From Agelas oroides (Eukaryota > Porifera > Demospongiae > Agelasida > Agelasidae): a DNA stretch of 64,000 nt. The notes beneath the pieces were generated by a model that worked only from the letters and a program-made list of their open reading frames with translations, had not been told where the DNA came from and ran no database searches. The position numbers and the translations under genes are program-made. The stretch lies in NCBI GenBank assembly GCA_949130485.1, contig OX422195.1, positions 1-64,000 on the forward strand. Direction: 5' to 3'. Shown piece by piece: positions 12,801 through 28,300 of the stretch (the stretch's first letter is position 1; each line of letters starts with the position of its first letter).

Positions 12801-15800
12801 CAGGGGAATGTATAGAAGTGGGTGCAAAGTGCTAGGGGAATGCAGGGGAATGCAGGGGCATGCCAGGGGAACGTATGGGAGTGGGTGCAAACTGCCAGGG
12901 GAATGCAGAGGAATGCCGGGGGAACATATGGGAGTGGATGTACAGCACCAGGGGAATGCAGGGAACTACCAGGGGAATGTAAGGGGTTGGGTGTAAAGTG
13001 CTAGGGGAATGAAGGGATTGCAAAGAAATGCCAGGGAAACGTACGAGAGAGGATGTAAATTGCCAGGAGAATGCAGGGGAATGCAGGGGAATATCAGGGG
13101 AACGTACGGTAGTGGGTGCAAAGTGCCAGAGGAATGCAGGGGAATGCACGGGAATGCAGGGGAATGCCAGGGAAACGTATGGCAGTGAGTGTAAAGTGCC
13201 AGGGGAATGCAGGTGAATAACATGGGAATCTACGGGAGTGGGTGTAAAGTGCTAGGGGAATACAGGGGAATGCAGGGGGAATGCCAGGGGAATGTATGGT
13301 AGTGGTTGCAAAGTTCCAGGGGAATACAGGGGAATACCAGGGGAACTTATGGGAGTGGGTGCAAAGTGTCAGGGGAATGCTGGGGAATACAGGGGAATGC
13401 CAAGGGAACGTACGGGAGTGGGTGTAAACTGCCAGGGAATTGCAGTGAATGCAGGGGAATGCCAGGGGAACGTATGGGAGTGGAGGCAAAGTCCCAAGGG
13501 AATGCAGGAAAATGTAGGGGAATCCAGAGGAATACAGGGAAATACCAGGGAAATGTATGGGAGTGGGTGCAAAGTGCCAGGGGATTGCTGGGGAATGCAG
13601 GGGAATGCCAGGGGAATGTATGGGAGTGGGTGTAAACTGCCAGGGGAATGCAGGGAATGCAAGGGAATGCCAGGGGAACATGTGAGTGGGTGTATAGTGC
13701 CATGGGAATACAGGGAACTACCAGGGGAAAATATGTGAGTGGGTGTATAGTGCCATGGGAATACAGGGAACTACCAGGGGAATGTAAGGGGGCGGGTGTA
13801 AAGTGCTACGGGAAGGGGAATGCAAAGGAATGCCAGGGGAACGTACGAGAGGACGCAAATTGCCAGGGGAATGCAGGGGAATGCAGGGGAATGCCAGGAG
13901 AACGTACGGTAGTGGGTGCAAAGTACCAGGAGAATGCAGGGGAATGCAGGGAAATGCCAAGGAAACGTATCGGAGTGAGCGTAAACTGCCAGGTGAATGC
14001 AGGGAATGCAGGAGAATGCCAGGGGAACGTATGGGAGTGGGTGTACAGTGCAAGGGGAATGCAGGGGACTACCAGGGGAATACAAGGGAGTGGGTGTAAA
14101 CTGCTTGCGGAATGAAGGGGAATGCAAGGGAATGCCAGGGGAACGTATGGGAGTGGGTGCAAAGTGCCAGGGGAATGCTGGGAAATGCAGGGGAATGCCA
14201 GGGGAAAGTATGGGAGTGGGTGCAAACTGCCAGAGGAATGCAGGAGAATGCCAGGGGAACAGATGGGAGTGTAAAGTGCCAGGTGAATGCAGGGGAATGA
14301 CAGGGGAATCTACTGGAGTGGGTGTAAAGTGCTAGGGGAATTCAGGTGAATGCAGGGGAATGCAGGGGAAAGCCAGGGGAACGTATGGTAGTGGATGCAA
14401 AGTGCCAGGGGACTACAGGGGAATGCCAGGGGAACTTATGGGAGTGGGTGCAAAGTGTCAGGGGAATGCTGAGGAATACAAGGGAATGCAATGGGAACGT
14501 ATCGGAGTGGGTGTAAACTACCAGGGAATGGAGGGAATGCAGGGGAATGCCAGGGGAATGCACGGGAGTGGGTGTATAGTGCCAGGGGAATGCAGGGGAC
14601 CACCAAGGGAATGCAAGGGAGTGGGTGTAAAGTGCTAGCGGAATGAAGGGGAATGCAGGGGAATGCCAGGGGAACATACGAGTGTGGATGCAAAGTGCCA
14701 GGAGAACGCAGAGGAATGCAGGGGAATTCAGGGGAATACAGGGGAATGCCAGGGGAACGTATGGAAGTGGGTGCAAAGAGACAGGGGAACGCATGGGAGT
14801 GGGTGTATAGTGCCAACGGAATGCAGGGGACCACCAGGGGAATGCAAGGCAGTGGGTGTAAAGTGCTAGCGGAATGAAGGGGAATACAGGGGAATGTCAG
14901 GGGAACATACGAGTGTGGATGGAAAGTGCCAGAGGAACGCAGGGGAATTCAGGGGAATACAGGGGAATGCCAGGGGAATGTATGGAAGTGGGTGCAAAGT
15001 GCCAGGGGAATGCTGGGGAATGCAGGAGAATGCCAGGAGAACGTATGGGAGTGGGTGTAAACTGCCAGGGGAAAGCAGGGAATGCAGGGAAATGCCAGGG
15101 GAACGAATGGGAGTGGGTGCAAACTGCCAGGGGAATGCAGGGGAATGCAGGGGAATGCCAGGGGAACGTACGGTAGTGGGTGGTGCCAGGGGAATGCAGG
15201 GGAATGCAGGGGAATTCAGGGGAATGCCAGGGAAATGTATGGGAGTGTGTAAACTGCCAGGAAAATGCAGGGAATGCAGGGAATGCAGGGGAATGCCAGG
15301 GGAATGTATGGGAGTGGATGTATAGTGCCAGGGGAATGCAGGGGACTACCAAGGGAATGCAAGGGAGTGGGTGTAAAGTGCTAGCCGAATGAAGGGGAAT
15401 GCCAGGGGAACGTACAAGAGTGGAGGCAAAGTGCCAGGGGAACGCAGGGGAATGCAGGGGAATACAGCGGAATACAGGGAAATGCCAGTGGAACGTATGG
15501 GAGTTGGTGCAAAGTGCCAGGGGAATGCTGGGGATGCAGGGGAATGCCAGGGATACATATGGGAGTGGGTGTAGAGTGCCAGAGGAATGCAGGGGACTAC
15601 CAGGGGAATGCAAGGGAGTGGGTGTAAAGAGCTAGCGGAATGCAGGGGAATGCTAGGGAAACGTACAAGTGTGGAGGCAAAGTTCCAGGGGAACGTAGGG
15701 GAATGCAAGGGAATGCCAGGGGAATGCAGGGAAACGCCAGGGGAACGTGTGAGGGGGTGTAAACTGCCAGGGGAATCCAGGGTAATGCAGGGGAATGCCA

Positions 15801-18800
15801 GGGGAACATATGGGAGTAGGTGTATAGCGCCAGATGAATGCAGGAAGCTAACAGGGGAATGTAAGGGGGGTGATATAAAGTGCCAGGGGAATGAAGGGGA
15901 ATGCAAAGGAATGTCATGGGAACGTGAGAGAGGATGCAAATTGCCAGGGGAATGCAGGGGAATGCAAGGGGAACGTACGATAGTGGGTGCTACGTGCCAG
16001 GGGAATGCAGGGGAATGCAGGGGGTGGCAGGGAAATGTATGGGAGTGTGTAAAGTGCCAGGGGAATGCAGGGGAATTACAGGGGAATCTACGGGAGTTGG
16101 TGTGAAGTGCTAGGGGAATTCAGGTGAATGCAGGGGAATGCCAGGGGAACGTATGGTAGTGGGTGCAAAGTGCCAGGGGAATACAGGGCAATGCCAGTGG
16201 AACTTATGGGAGTGGGTGCAAAGTGTCAGGGGAATGCTGGGGAATACAGGGGAATGACAGGGGAACGTATGGGAGTGGGTGTAAACTGCCAGGGGAATGC
16301 AGGGAATGCAGGGGAATGCCAGGGGCACGTGAGTGGGTGTATAGTGCTAGGGAAATACAGGGGACTACCAGGGGAATGAAAGGGAGTGGGTGTAAAGTGC
16401 TAGCGGAATGAAGGAGAATGCAGGGGAATGCCAGGGGAACGTACGAGAGTGGAGGCAAAGTGCCAGGGGAATGCAGGGGAATGCCAGAGGAACATATGGG
16501 AGTGGGTGTATAGTGCCAGGGGAATGCAGGGAACTACCAGGGAAATGTAAGGTGGCGGGTGTAAAGTGCTAGGGGAATGAAGTGGAATGCAAAGGAATAC
16601 TAGGAGAACGTACAAGAGGATGCAAATTGGCAGGGGAATGCAGGGGAATGCAGGGGAATGCGAGGGGAACGTACGAGAGTGGAGGCAAAGTGCCAGGGGA
16701 ATGCAGGGGAATGCAGGGGAATACAGGGAAATGCATGTAGAACGTATGGGAGTGGGTTCAAAGTGCCAGGGGAATGCTGGGGAATGCAGGGGAATGCCAG
16801 GGGAACATGTGGGAGTGGGTGTGTAGCGCCAGGGGAATGTAAGGGGGCAGGTGTAAAGTGCTAGGGGAATGAAAGGGAATGCACAGGAATGCCAGGGGAA
16901 CGTACAAGAGAGGAAGCAAATTGCCCGCGGAATGCAGGGGAATGGCAGGGGAACGTATGGTAGTGGGTGCAAAGTGCCAGGCGAATGCAGGGGAATGCAG
17001 GGAAATGCCAGGGAAATGTATGGGAGTGTAAAATGCCAGGGGAATGCAGGGAATGCAGGGGAATGCCAGGGGAAAGTATGGCAGTGGGTGTATAGTGCCA
17101 GGGGAATGCACGGGAATACCAGGGGAATGCAAGGGAGTGGGTGTAAAGTGCTAGCGGAATGGAGGGGAATGCAGGGGAATGCCAGGGGAACGTACAAGAG
17201 TGGAGGCAAAGTGCCAGGGGAACGCAGGGGAATGCAGGGGAATACAGGGAAATGCCAGGGGAACATATGGAAGAGGGTGCAAATTGCCAGGGGAATGCTG
17301 GGGAATGCAGGGGAATGCTAGGGGAACGTATGGGAGTGGGTTTAAACTGCCAGGGGAATGCAGGGAATGCAGGGGAATGCCAGGGGTACGTATGGGAGTG
17401 GGTGTATAGTGCCAGCGGAATGCAGGGGACTACCAGAGGAATGCAAGGGTGTGGGTGCAAAGTGCTAGCGGAATGAAGGGGAATGCTAGGGAAACGTACA
17501 AGAGTGGAGGCAAAGTGCCAGGGGAACGCAGGGGAATGCAGAGGGATGGAAGGGAATACAGGGGAATGCCAGGGAAACGTATGGGAATGGGTGCAAAGTG
17601 CCAGGGGAATGCTGGGGAATGCAGGGGAAGGCTAGGGGAATGTATGGGAGTGGGTGCAAATGCCAGGGGAATGCAGGGGAATTTAAGGGAATGCCAGGGG
17701 AACATATGGGAATGGGTGTATAGTGCCAGGGGAATGCAGGGAGCTACCAGGGGATTGTAAGGGGGCGGGTGTAAAGTGCTAGGGGAATGAAGAGGAATGC
17801 AAAGGAATGCCAGGGGAACGTATGATTGCAAATTGCCAGAGGAATGCAGGGAAATGAAGGGGAATGCCAGGGGAACGTAAAGTAGTGGGTGCAAAGTGCC
17901 AGGGATATGTGGGGAATGCAAGCGAATGCCAGGGAAACGTATCGGAGTGAGTGTATAGTGCCAGGGGAATGCAGGGGAATGACAGGGGAATCCACGGGAG
18001 AGGGTGTAAAGTGCTAGGGAAATTCAGGTGAATGCAGGGGAATGCCAGGGGAACGTATGGTAGTGGGTGCAAACTGCCAGGGGAATACAGGGGAATGCCA
18101 GGGAAACTTATGGGAGTGGGTGCAAACTGCCAGGGGAATGCATGGAAAGCAGGGGAATGCCAGGGGGACGTATGGGAGTGGGTGTATAGTGCCAGGGGAA
18201 TGCAGGGGACGAGGGGAATGCAAGGGAGTGGGTGTAAAGTGCTAGCGGAATGAAGGGGAATGCAGGGGAATGCCAGGGGAACGTATCAGAGTGGAGGCAA
18301 AGTGCCAGGGGAACGCAGGGGAATGCAGGGGAATACAGGGGAATACAGGGGAATACAGGGGAATGCCAGCGGAACGTATGGGAGTGGGTGCAAAGTGCCA
18401 GGGGTATGCAGGGTACTACCAGGGGATTGTAAGGGGGCGGGTGTAAAGTGCTAGGGTAATGAAGAGGAATGCAAAGGAATGCCAGGGGAACGTACGAGAT
18501 TGCAAATTGCCAGGGGAATGCAGGGAAATGCAGGGGAATGCCAGGGGAACGTACGGTAGTGGGTGGAAAGTGCCAGGGGAATGTGGGGAATGCAGGGGAA
18601 TTCCAGGGAAACATCGGAGTGAGTGTAAACCACCAGGGGAATGCAGGGGAATGACAGGGGAATGACAGGGGAATCCACGGCAGTGGGTGTAAAGTGCTAG
18701 GGAAATTCAGGTGAATGCAGGGGAATGCCAGGGGAACGTATGGTAGTGGGTGCAAACTACCAGGGGAATACAGGGGAATGCCAGGGGAACTTATGGGAGT

Positions 18801-21800
18801 GGGTGCAAACTGCCAGGGGAATGCATGGAAAGCAGGGGAATGCCAGTGGGTGTATAGTGCCATGGGAATGCAGGGGAATACGAGGGGAATGCAGGGGACT
18901 ACTAGGGGAATGCAAGGGAGTGGGTGTAAAGTGCTAGCGGAATGAAGGGGAATGCTGGGGAATGCCAGGGGAACGTATGAGAGTGGAGGCAAAGTGCCAG
19001 GGGAACGCAGGGGAATGCAGGGAAATACAGGGGAATACAGGGGAATGCCAGCGGAACGTATGGGAGTGGGTGCAAAGTGCCAGGGGTATGCTGGGGAATG
19101 TAGTGGAATGCCAGGGGAACGTATGGGAGTGGGTGTAAACTGCCATGGGAATGCAGGGAATGCAGGGGAACGCCAGGGGAACGTATGCGAGTGGGTGTAT
19201 AGTGCCAGGGGAAGGCAGGGGACTACCAGGGTAATGCAAGGGAGTGGGTGTAAAGTGCTAAGCGGAATGAAGGGGAATGCAGGGGAATGCCAGGGAAACG
19301 TACGAGAGTGGAGGCAAAGTGCAAGGGGAACGCAGTGGAATGCAGGGGAATGCAGGGGAAAATGGGAATACAGGGGAATGATAGGGGAACGTATGGGAGT
19401 GGGTGCATAGTGCCAGGGGAATGCTGGGGAATACAGGGGAATGCCAGGGGAAAGTATGGGAGTGGGTGTAAACTGCAAGGGGAATGGAGGGAATGCAGGA
19501 GAATGCAGGGGAACATATGAGAGTGGGTGTATAGTGCCAGGGGAATGCAGGGGGACTACCAGGGGAATGCAAGGGAGTGGGTGTAAAGTGCTAGCGGAAT
19601 GAAGGGGAATGCAGGAGAATGCCAGGGGAACGTACGAGAGTGGAGGCAAAGTGCCAGGGGAATGTACGAGAGTGGAGGCAAAGTTCCAGGGGAATGCAGG
19701 GGAATGCAGGGGATTGCAGGGGAATACAGGGGAATGCCAGGGGAACATATGGGAGTGGGTGCAAAGTGCCAGTGGAATGCTTGGCAATGCAGGGGAATGC
19801 CAGGAGAACGTATGGGAGTGGGTACAAACTGCCAGGGGAATGCAGGGGAATGCAGGGAACTACCAGGGGAATGTAAGGGGGCGGGTGTAAAGTGCTAGGG
19901 GAATAAAGGGGAATGCAAAGGAATGCCAGGGGAACGTACGAGAGGATGCAAATTACCAGGGGAATGCAGGGGAATGCAGGGGAATGCTAGGGGATCGTAC
20001 GGTAGTGGGTACAAAGTGCCAGGGGAATGGAGGTGAATGCAGGGGAATGCAGGGGAATGCCAGGGAAACGTATGGGAGTGGATGTATAGTGCCAGGGGAA
20101 TGCAGGGTACTACCAGGGGAATGCAAGGGAGTGGGTGTAAAGTGCTAGGGGAATTCAGGTGAATGCAGGGGAATGCAGGGGAATGCCAGGGAAACGTATG
20201 GTAGTGGGTGCAAAGTGCCAGGGGACTACAGGGGAATGCCAGGGGAACTTATGGGAGTGGGTGCAAAGTGTCAGTGGAATGCTGGGGAATACAAGGGAAT
20301 GCCAGGGGAACGCATGGGAGTGGGTGTATAGTGCCAGGTGAATGAAGGGGACTAGCAGGTGAATGCAAGGTAGTTGGTGTAAAGTGCTAGCAGAATGAAG
20401 GGGAATGCAGGGGAATGCCAGGGGAACGTACGAGAGTGGAGGCAAAGTGCCAGGGGAACGCAGGGGAATGCAGGGGAATACAGGGGAATGACAGGGGAAC
20501 GTATGGGAATGGGTGCAAAGTGCCAGGGGAATGTTGGGGAATGCAGTGGAAGGCCAGGGGAACGCATGGGAGTGGGTGTAAACTGCCAGGGGAATGCAGG
20601 GAATGCAGGGGAATGCCAGGGGAACGTGTGAGTGGGTGTATAGTGCCAGGAGAATGCAGGAGACTACCAAGGGAATGCAAGGGAGTGGGTGTAAGTGCTA
20701 GCAGAATGAAGGGGAATTCAGGGGAATGCCAAGGGAACGTACGAGAGTGGAGACAAAGTGCCAGGGGAACGCAGGGGAATGCAGGGGAATACAGGGGAAT
20801 GACAGGGGAACGTATGGGAGTGGGTGCAAAGTGCCAGGGGAATGTTGGGGAATGCAGTGGAAGGCCAGGGGAACGCATAGGAGTGGGTGTAAACTGCCAG
20901 GGGAAAGCAGGGAATGCAGGGGAATGCCAGGGGAACGTATGGGAGTGGGTGTATAGTGCCAGGAGAATGCAGGGGACTAACAGGGGAATGCTAGGGAGTG
21001 GGTGTAAGTGCTAACAGAATGAAGGGGAATGCAGGGGAATGCCAGGGGAACGTACGAGAGTGGAGGCAAAGTGCCAGGGGAACGCAGGGGAATGCAGGGG
21101 AATACAGGGGAATGCCAGGAGAACGAATAGAAGTGGGTGCAAAGTGCCAGGGGAATGCAGGGGAATGCAGGGGAATGCCAGGGGAACGTATGGGAGTGGG
21201 TGCAAACTGCCAGGGGAATGCAGGGGAATGCAGGGAAATGCCGGGGGAACATATGGGAGTGGGTGTATAGCACCAGGGGAATGCAGGGAACTACCAGGGG
21301 AATGTAAGGGGGCAGGTGTAAAGTGCTAGGGGAATGAAGGGATTGCAAAGAAATGCCAGGGGAACGTACGAGGATGTAAATTGCCAGGGGAACGCAGGGG
21401 AATGCAGGGGAATATCAGGGGAACGTACGGTAGTGGGTGCAAAGTGCCAGAAGAATGCAGGGGAATGCACGGGAATGCAGGGGAATGCCAGGGAAACGTA
21501 TGGCAGTGACAGTAAAGCGCTAGGGGAATGCAGGGGAATGCCAGGGGAATGTATGGTAGTGGTTGCAAAGTGCCAGGGGAATACAGGGCAATGCCAGGGG
21601 AACTTATGGGAGTGGGTGCAAAGTGTCAGGGGAATGCTGGGGAATACAGGGGAATGCCAAGGGGACGTATGGGAGTGGGTGTAAACTGCCAGGGAATTGC
21701 AGGGAATGCAGGGGAATGCCAGGGGAACGTATGGGAGTGGAGGCAAAGTCCCAAGGGAATGCAGGAAAATGTAGGGGAATCCAGAGGAATACAGGGAATA

Positions 21801-23959
21801 CCAGGGGAATGTATGGGAGTGGGTGCAAAGTGCCAAGGGACTGCTGGGGAATGCAGGGGAATGCCAGGGGAATGTATGGGAGTGGGTGTAAACTGCCAGG
21901 GGAATACAGGGAATGCAAGGGAATGCCAGGGGAACATATGTGAGTGGGTGTATAGTGCCAGGGGAAAACAGGGAACTACCAGCGGAATGTAAGGGGGCGG
22001 GTGTAAAGTGCTACGGGAAGGGGAATGCAAAGGAATGCCAGGGGAATGTACGAGAGACGCAAATTGCCAGGGGAATGCAGGGGAACGCAGGGGAATGCCA
22101 GGGGAACGTACGGTAGTGGGTGCAAAGTACCAGGGGAATGCAGGGGAATGCAGGGGAATGCCAAGGAAACGTATCGGAGTGTAAATTGCCAGGTGAATGC
22201 AGGGAATGCCAGAGGAACGTATGGGAGTGGGTGTACAGTGCGAGGGGAATGCAGGGGACTACCAGGGGAATACAAGGGAGTGGGTGTAAAGTGCTTGCGG
22301 AATGAAGGGGAATGCAGGGGATTGCCAGGGGAACGTACGAGAGTGGAGGCAAAGTGCCAGGGGAACGCAGGGGAATGCAGGGGAATGCAGGGTAATACAG
22401 GGGAATTCCAGGGGAACGTATGGGAGTGGGTGCAAAGTGCCAGGGGAATGCTGGGGAATGCAGGGGAATGCCAGGGTAAAGTATGGGAGTGGGTGCAAAC
22501 TGCCAGGGGAATGCGGAGAATGCCAGGGGAACAGATGGGAGTGAGTGTAAAGTGCCAGGGGAATGCAGGGGAATGACGGGAATCTACTGGAGTGGGTGTA
22601 AAGTGCTAGGGGAATTCAGGTGAATGCAGGGGAATGCAGGGGAAAGCCAGGGGAACGTATGGTAGTGGGTGCAAAGTGCCAGGGGACTACAGGGGAATGC
22701 CAGGGGAACTTATGGGAGTGGGTGAAAAGTGTCAGGGGAATTCTGGGGAATACAAGGGAATGCCAGGGGAATGTATCAGAGTGGGTGTAAACTACCAGGG
22801 GAATGGAGGAAATGCAGGGGAATGCCAGGGGAATGCATGGGAGTGGGTGTATAGTGCCAGGGGAATGCAGGGGACCACCAGGGGAATGCAAGGGGGTGGG
22901 TGTAAAGTGCTAGCGGAATGAAGGGGAAAGCAGGGGAATGCCAGGGGAACATACGGGTGTGGATGCAAAGTGCCAGGGGAACGCAGGGGAATGCAGGGGA
23001 ATTCAGGGGAATACAGGGGAATGCCAGGGGAACGTATGGAAGTGGGTGCAAAGTGCCAGGGGAACGCATGGGAGTGGGTGTATAGTGCCAGGGGAATGCA
23101 GGGGAGCACCAGGGGAATGCAATGGAGTGGGTGTAAAGTGCTAGCGGAATGAAGGGGAATGCAGGGGAATGCCAGGGGAACATACGAGTGTGGATGCAAA
23201 GTGCAGAGGAACGCAGGGGAATTCAGGGGAATACAGGGGAATGCCAGGGGAACGTATGGAAGTGGGTGCAAAGTGCCAGGGGAATGCTGGGGAATGCAGG
23301 GGAATGCCAGGGGAACGTATGGGAGTGGGTGTAAACTGCCAGGGGAAAGCAGGGAATGCAGGGGAATGCCAGGGGAACGTATGTGAGTGGGTGTTTAGTG
23401 CCAGGGGAATGCAGGGGACTACCAGGGGAATGTGAGTGGGGGTAAAGTGCTAGCGTAATGAAGGGGAATGCAGGGGAATGCCAGGTGAACGTACGAGAGT
23501 GCAGGCAAAGTGCCAGGGGAATGCAGGGGAATGCAGGGGAATACAGGGAAATACAGGGGAATGCCAGGCGAACGTATGGGAGTTGGTGCAAAGTGCCAGG
23601 GGAATGCTGGGGAATGCAGAGGAATACCACGGGAACGTATGGGAGTGGGTTCAAACTGCCATGGGAAAGCAGGGGAATGCAGGGGATTGCCAGGGGAACA
23701 TATGGGAGTGGGTGTATAGTGCCAGGGGAATGCAGGGAACTACCAGGAGAATGTAAGGTGGCGGGTGTAAAGTGCTACGGGAATGAAGGGGAATGCAAAG
23801 GAATGCCAGGGGAACGTACGAGAGGATGCAAATTGCCAGGGGAATGCAGTGAACTACCAGGGGAATGTAAGGGGGCGAGTGTAAAGTGCCAGGGGAATGT
23901 AGGGGAATAAAGGGGAATGCACGGGAATACAGGGGAATGCAGGTGAATGCCAGGGAAAC

Positions 23960-25321
23960 GTATGGGAGTGGGTTTAAAATGCCAGGGGAATGCAGGGGAA
24001 TGACAGGGGAATCTACGGGAGTGGGCGTATAGTGCCAGGGGAATACAGGGGAATGCAGGGGAATGCAAGGGAATGCCAGGGGAACGTATGGTAGTGGGTG
24101 CAAAGTGCCAGGGAAATACAGGGGAATCCCAGGGGAACTTATGGGAGTGGGTGCAAAGTGTCAGGGGAATGCTGGGGTATACAGGGGAATTCCAGGGGAA
24201 CGTATGGGAGTGGGTGTAAACTGCCAGGGGAATGCAGGGAATGCAGAGGAATGCCAGGGGAACGTATGGGAGTGGGTTAACGCCAGGTGAATGCAGGGGA
24301 CTACCAGGGGAATGCAAGGGAGTGGATGTAAAGTGCTAGCGGAATGAAGGGGAATGCAGGGGCCAGGGGAACGAACAAGAGTGGAGGCAAAGTGCCAGGG
24401 GAACACAGGGGAATGCAGGAGGACACGGGAATACAGGGGAATGCCAGCAGAACGTATGGGAGCGGGTGCAAAGTGCCAGGGGAATGCTGGAAAATGCAGG
24501 GAAATGCCAGGTGAACGTATGGGAGTGGGTGCAAACTGCCAGGGGAATGCAGGGGAATGCCAGGGGAACGTACGGTAGTGGGTGCAGTGCCAGGGGAATG
24601 CAGGGGAATGCAGGGGAATTCAGGGGAATGCCAAGGAAACGTTTGGGAGTGGGTTTAAAATGCCAGGGGAATGCAGGGGAATGACAGGGGAATCTACGGG
24701 AGTGGGCGTATAGTGCCAGGGGAATACAGGGGAATGCAGGGGAATGCAAGGGAATGCCAGGGGAACGTATGGTAGTGGGTGCAAAGTGCCAGGGAAATAC
24801 AGGGGAATCCCAGGGGAACTTATGGGAGTGGGTGCAAAGTGTCAGGGGAATGCTGGGGTATACAGGGGAATTCCAGGGGAACGTATGGGAGTGGGTGTAA
24901 ACTGCCAGGGGAATGCAGGGAATGCAGAGGAATGCCAGGGGAACGTATGGGAGTGGGTTAACGCCAGGTGAATGCAGGGGACTACCAGGGGAATGCAAGG
25001 GAGTGGATGTAAAGTGCTAGCGGAATGAAGGGGAATGCAGGGGAGGGCCAGGGGAACGAACAAGAGTGGAGGCAAAGTGCCAGGGGAACACAGGGGAATG
25101 CAGGAGGACACGGGAATACAAGGGAATGCCAGCAGAACGTATGGGAGCGGGTGCAAAGTGCCAGGGGAATGCTGGAAAATGCAGGGAAATGCCAGGTGAA
25201 CGTATGGGAGTGGGTGCAAACTGCCAGGGGAATGCAGGGGAATGCAGGGGAATGCCAGGGGAACGTACGGTAGTGGGTGCAGTGCCAGGGGAATGCAGGG
25301 GAATGCAGGGGAATTCAGGGG
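23960..25321. repeat. 681-bp tandem duplication within the G-rich array
   Basis: The segment from about 23960 is repeated from about 24641 with an offset of 681 bp (for example GGTTTAAAATGCC at 23971 and 24652). Over most of its length the two copies read identically. A few-base expansion near the right end shifts the offset to about 695. This points to recent unequal exchange. Confidence 0.85.
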
Positions 25322-28300
25322 AATGCCAAGGAAACGTATGGGAGTGTAAACTGCCAGGGGAATGCAGAGAATGCAGGGAATGCAGGGGAATGCCAGGGGA
25401 ATGTATGGTAGTGGGTGTATAGTGCAAGGGGAATGCAGGGGACTACCAAGGGAATGCAAGGGAGTGGGTGTAAAGTGCTATCCGAAGGGGAATGCAGGGG
25501 AATGCCAGGGGAACGTACAAGAGTGGAGGCAAAGTGCCAGGGGAACGCAGGGGAATGCAGGGGAATGCAGGGGAATACAGCGGAATACAGGGAAATGCCA
25601 GTGGAACGTATGGGAGTTGGTGCAAAGTGCCAGGGGAATGCTGGGGATGCAGGGGAATGCCAGGGATACGTATGGGAGTGGATGTAGAGTGCCAGAGGAA
25701 TGCAGGGGACTACCAGGGGAATGCAAGGGAGTGGGTGTAAAGTGCTAGCGGAATGAAGGGGAATGCAGGGGAATGCCAGAGGAACGTACAAGAGTGGAGG
25801 CAAAGTGCCAGGGAACACAGGGGAATGCAGGGGAATGCAGGGAAATGCCAGGGCAACGTAAGGGAGTGGGTGTAAACTGCCAGGGGAATCCAGGGTAATG
25901 CAGGGGAATGCCAGGGGAACATATGGGAGTAGGTGTATAGCGCCAGATGAATGCAGGAAGCTAACAGGGGAATGTAAGGGGGGTGATATAAAGTGCCAGG
26001 GGAATGAAGGGGAATGCAAAGGAATGTCATGGGAACGTTATAGAGGATGCAAATTGCCAGGGGAATGCAGGGGAATGCAAGGGGAACGTACGATAGTGGG
26101 TGCTACGTGCCAGGGGAATGCAGGGGAATGCAGGGGGGTGGCAGGGAAATGTATGGGAGTGTGTAAAGTGCTAGGGGAATGCAGGGGAATGACAGGGGAA
26201 TCTACGAGAGTGGGTGTGAAGTGCTAGGGGAATTCAGGTGAATGCAGGGGAATGCCAAGGGAACGTATGGTAGTGGGTGCAAAGTGCCAGGGGAATACAG
26301 GGCAATGCCAGTGGAACTTACGGGAGTGGGTGCAAAGTGTCAGGGGAATGCTGGGGAATACAGGGGAATGCCAGGGGAACGTATAGAAGTGGGTGTAAAC
26401 TGCCAGGGGAATGCAGGAAATGCAGGGGAATGCCAGGGGTACGTATGGGAGTGGGTGTATAGTGCCAGGGGAATACAGGGGACTACCAGGGGAATGCAAG
26501 GGAGTGGGTGTAAAGCGCTAGCGGAATGAAGGGGAATGCAGGGGAATGCCAGGGGAACGTACGAGAGTGGAGGCAAAGTGCCAGGGGAATGCAGGGGAAG
26601 GCAGGGAAATGCAGGGGAATGCAGGGGAATGCGAGGGGAACGTACGAGAGTGGAGGCAAAGTGCCAGGGGAACGCAGGGGAATGCAGGGGAATGCAGGGG
26701 AATACAGGGAAATGCATGTGGAACGTATGGGAGTGGGTTCAAAGTGCCAGGGGAATGCTGGGGAATGCAGGGGAATGCCAGGGGAACATGTGGGAGTGGG
26801 TGTGTAGCGCCAGGGGAATGTAAGGGGGTAAGTGTAAAGTGCTAGGGGAATGAAAGGGAATGCACAGGAATGCCAGGGGAACGTACAAGAGAGGATGCAA
26901 ATTGCCAGGGTGATGCAGGGGAATGGCAGGGGAACGTACGGTAGTGGGTGCAAAGCACCAGGGGAATGCAGGGGAATGCAGGGAAATGCAGGGGAATGCC
27001 AGGGAAACGTATGGGAGTGTAAACTGCCAGGGGAATGCAGGGAATGCAGGGGAATGCAGGGGAATGCCAGGGGAACGTATGGCAGTGGATGTATAGTGCC
27101 AGGGGAATGCAGGGGACTACCAGGGGAATGTAAGGGAGTGGGTGTAAAGTGCTAGCGGAATGAAGGGGAATGCAGGAGAATGCCAGGGGAACGTACAAGA
27201 GTGGAGGCAAAGTGCCAGGGGAACGAACGCAGGGGAATGCAGGGGGATACAGGGAAATGCCAGAGGAACGTATGGGAGTGGGTGCAAAGTGCCAGGGGAA
27301 TGCTGGGGAATGCAGGGAAATGCCAGGGGAACGTATGGGAGTGGGTTTAAACTGCCAGGGGAATGCAGGGAATGCAGGGGAATGCCAGGGGTACGTATGG
27401 GAGTGGGTGTATAGTGCCAGGGGAATGCAGGGGACTATCAGAGGAATGCAAGGGCGTGGGTGCAAAGTGCTAGCGGAATGAAGGGGAATGCCAGGGAAAC
27501 GTACAACAGTGGAGTCAAAGTGCCAGGGGAACGCAGGGGAATGCAGGGGAATGGAAGGGAATACAGGGGAATGCCAGGGAAACGTATGGGAATGGGTGCA
27601 AAGTGCCAGGGGAATGCTGGGGAATGCAGGGGAAGGCCAGGGGAACGTATGGGAGTGGGTGCAAATGCCAGGGGAATGCAGGGGAATTTAAGGGAATGCC
27701 AGGGGAACATATGGGAATGGGTGTATAGCGCCAGGGGAATGCAGGGAACTACCAGGGGATTGTAAGGGGGCGGGTGTAAAGTGCTAGGGGAATGAAGAGG
27801 AATGCAAAGGAATGCCAGGGGAACGTACGAGAGAGATTGCAAATTGCCAGGGGAATGCAGGGAAATGCAGGGGAATGCCAGGGGAACGTACGGTAGTGGG
27901 TGCAAAGTGCCAGGGGAATGTGGGGAATGCAGGGGAATGCCAGGGAAACGTATCGGAGTGAGTGTAAAGTGCCAGGGGAATGCAGGGGAATGACGGGAAT
28001 CCACGGGAGTGGGTGTAAAGTGCTAGGGAAATTCAGGTGAATGCAGGGGAATGCCAGGGGAACGTATGGTAGTGGGTGCAAACTGCCAGGGGAATACAGG
28101 GGAATGCCAGGGGAACTTATGGGAGAGGGTGCAAACTGCCAGGGGAATGCATGGAAAGCAGGGGAATGCCAGGGGAACGTATGGGAGTGGGTGTATAGTG
28201 CCAGGGGAATGCAGGGGACTACGAGGGGAATGCAAGGGAGTGGGTGTAAAGTGCTAGCAGAATGAAGGGGAATGCAGGGGAATGCCAGGGGAACGTATCA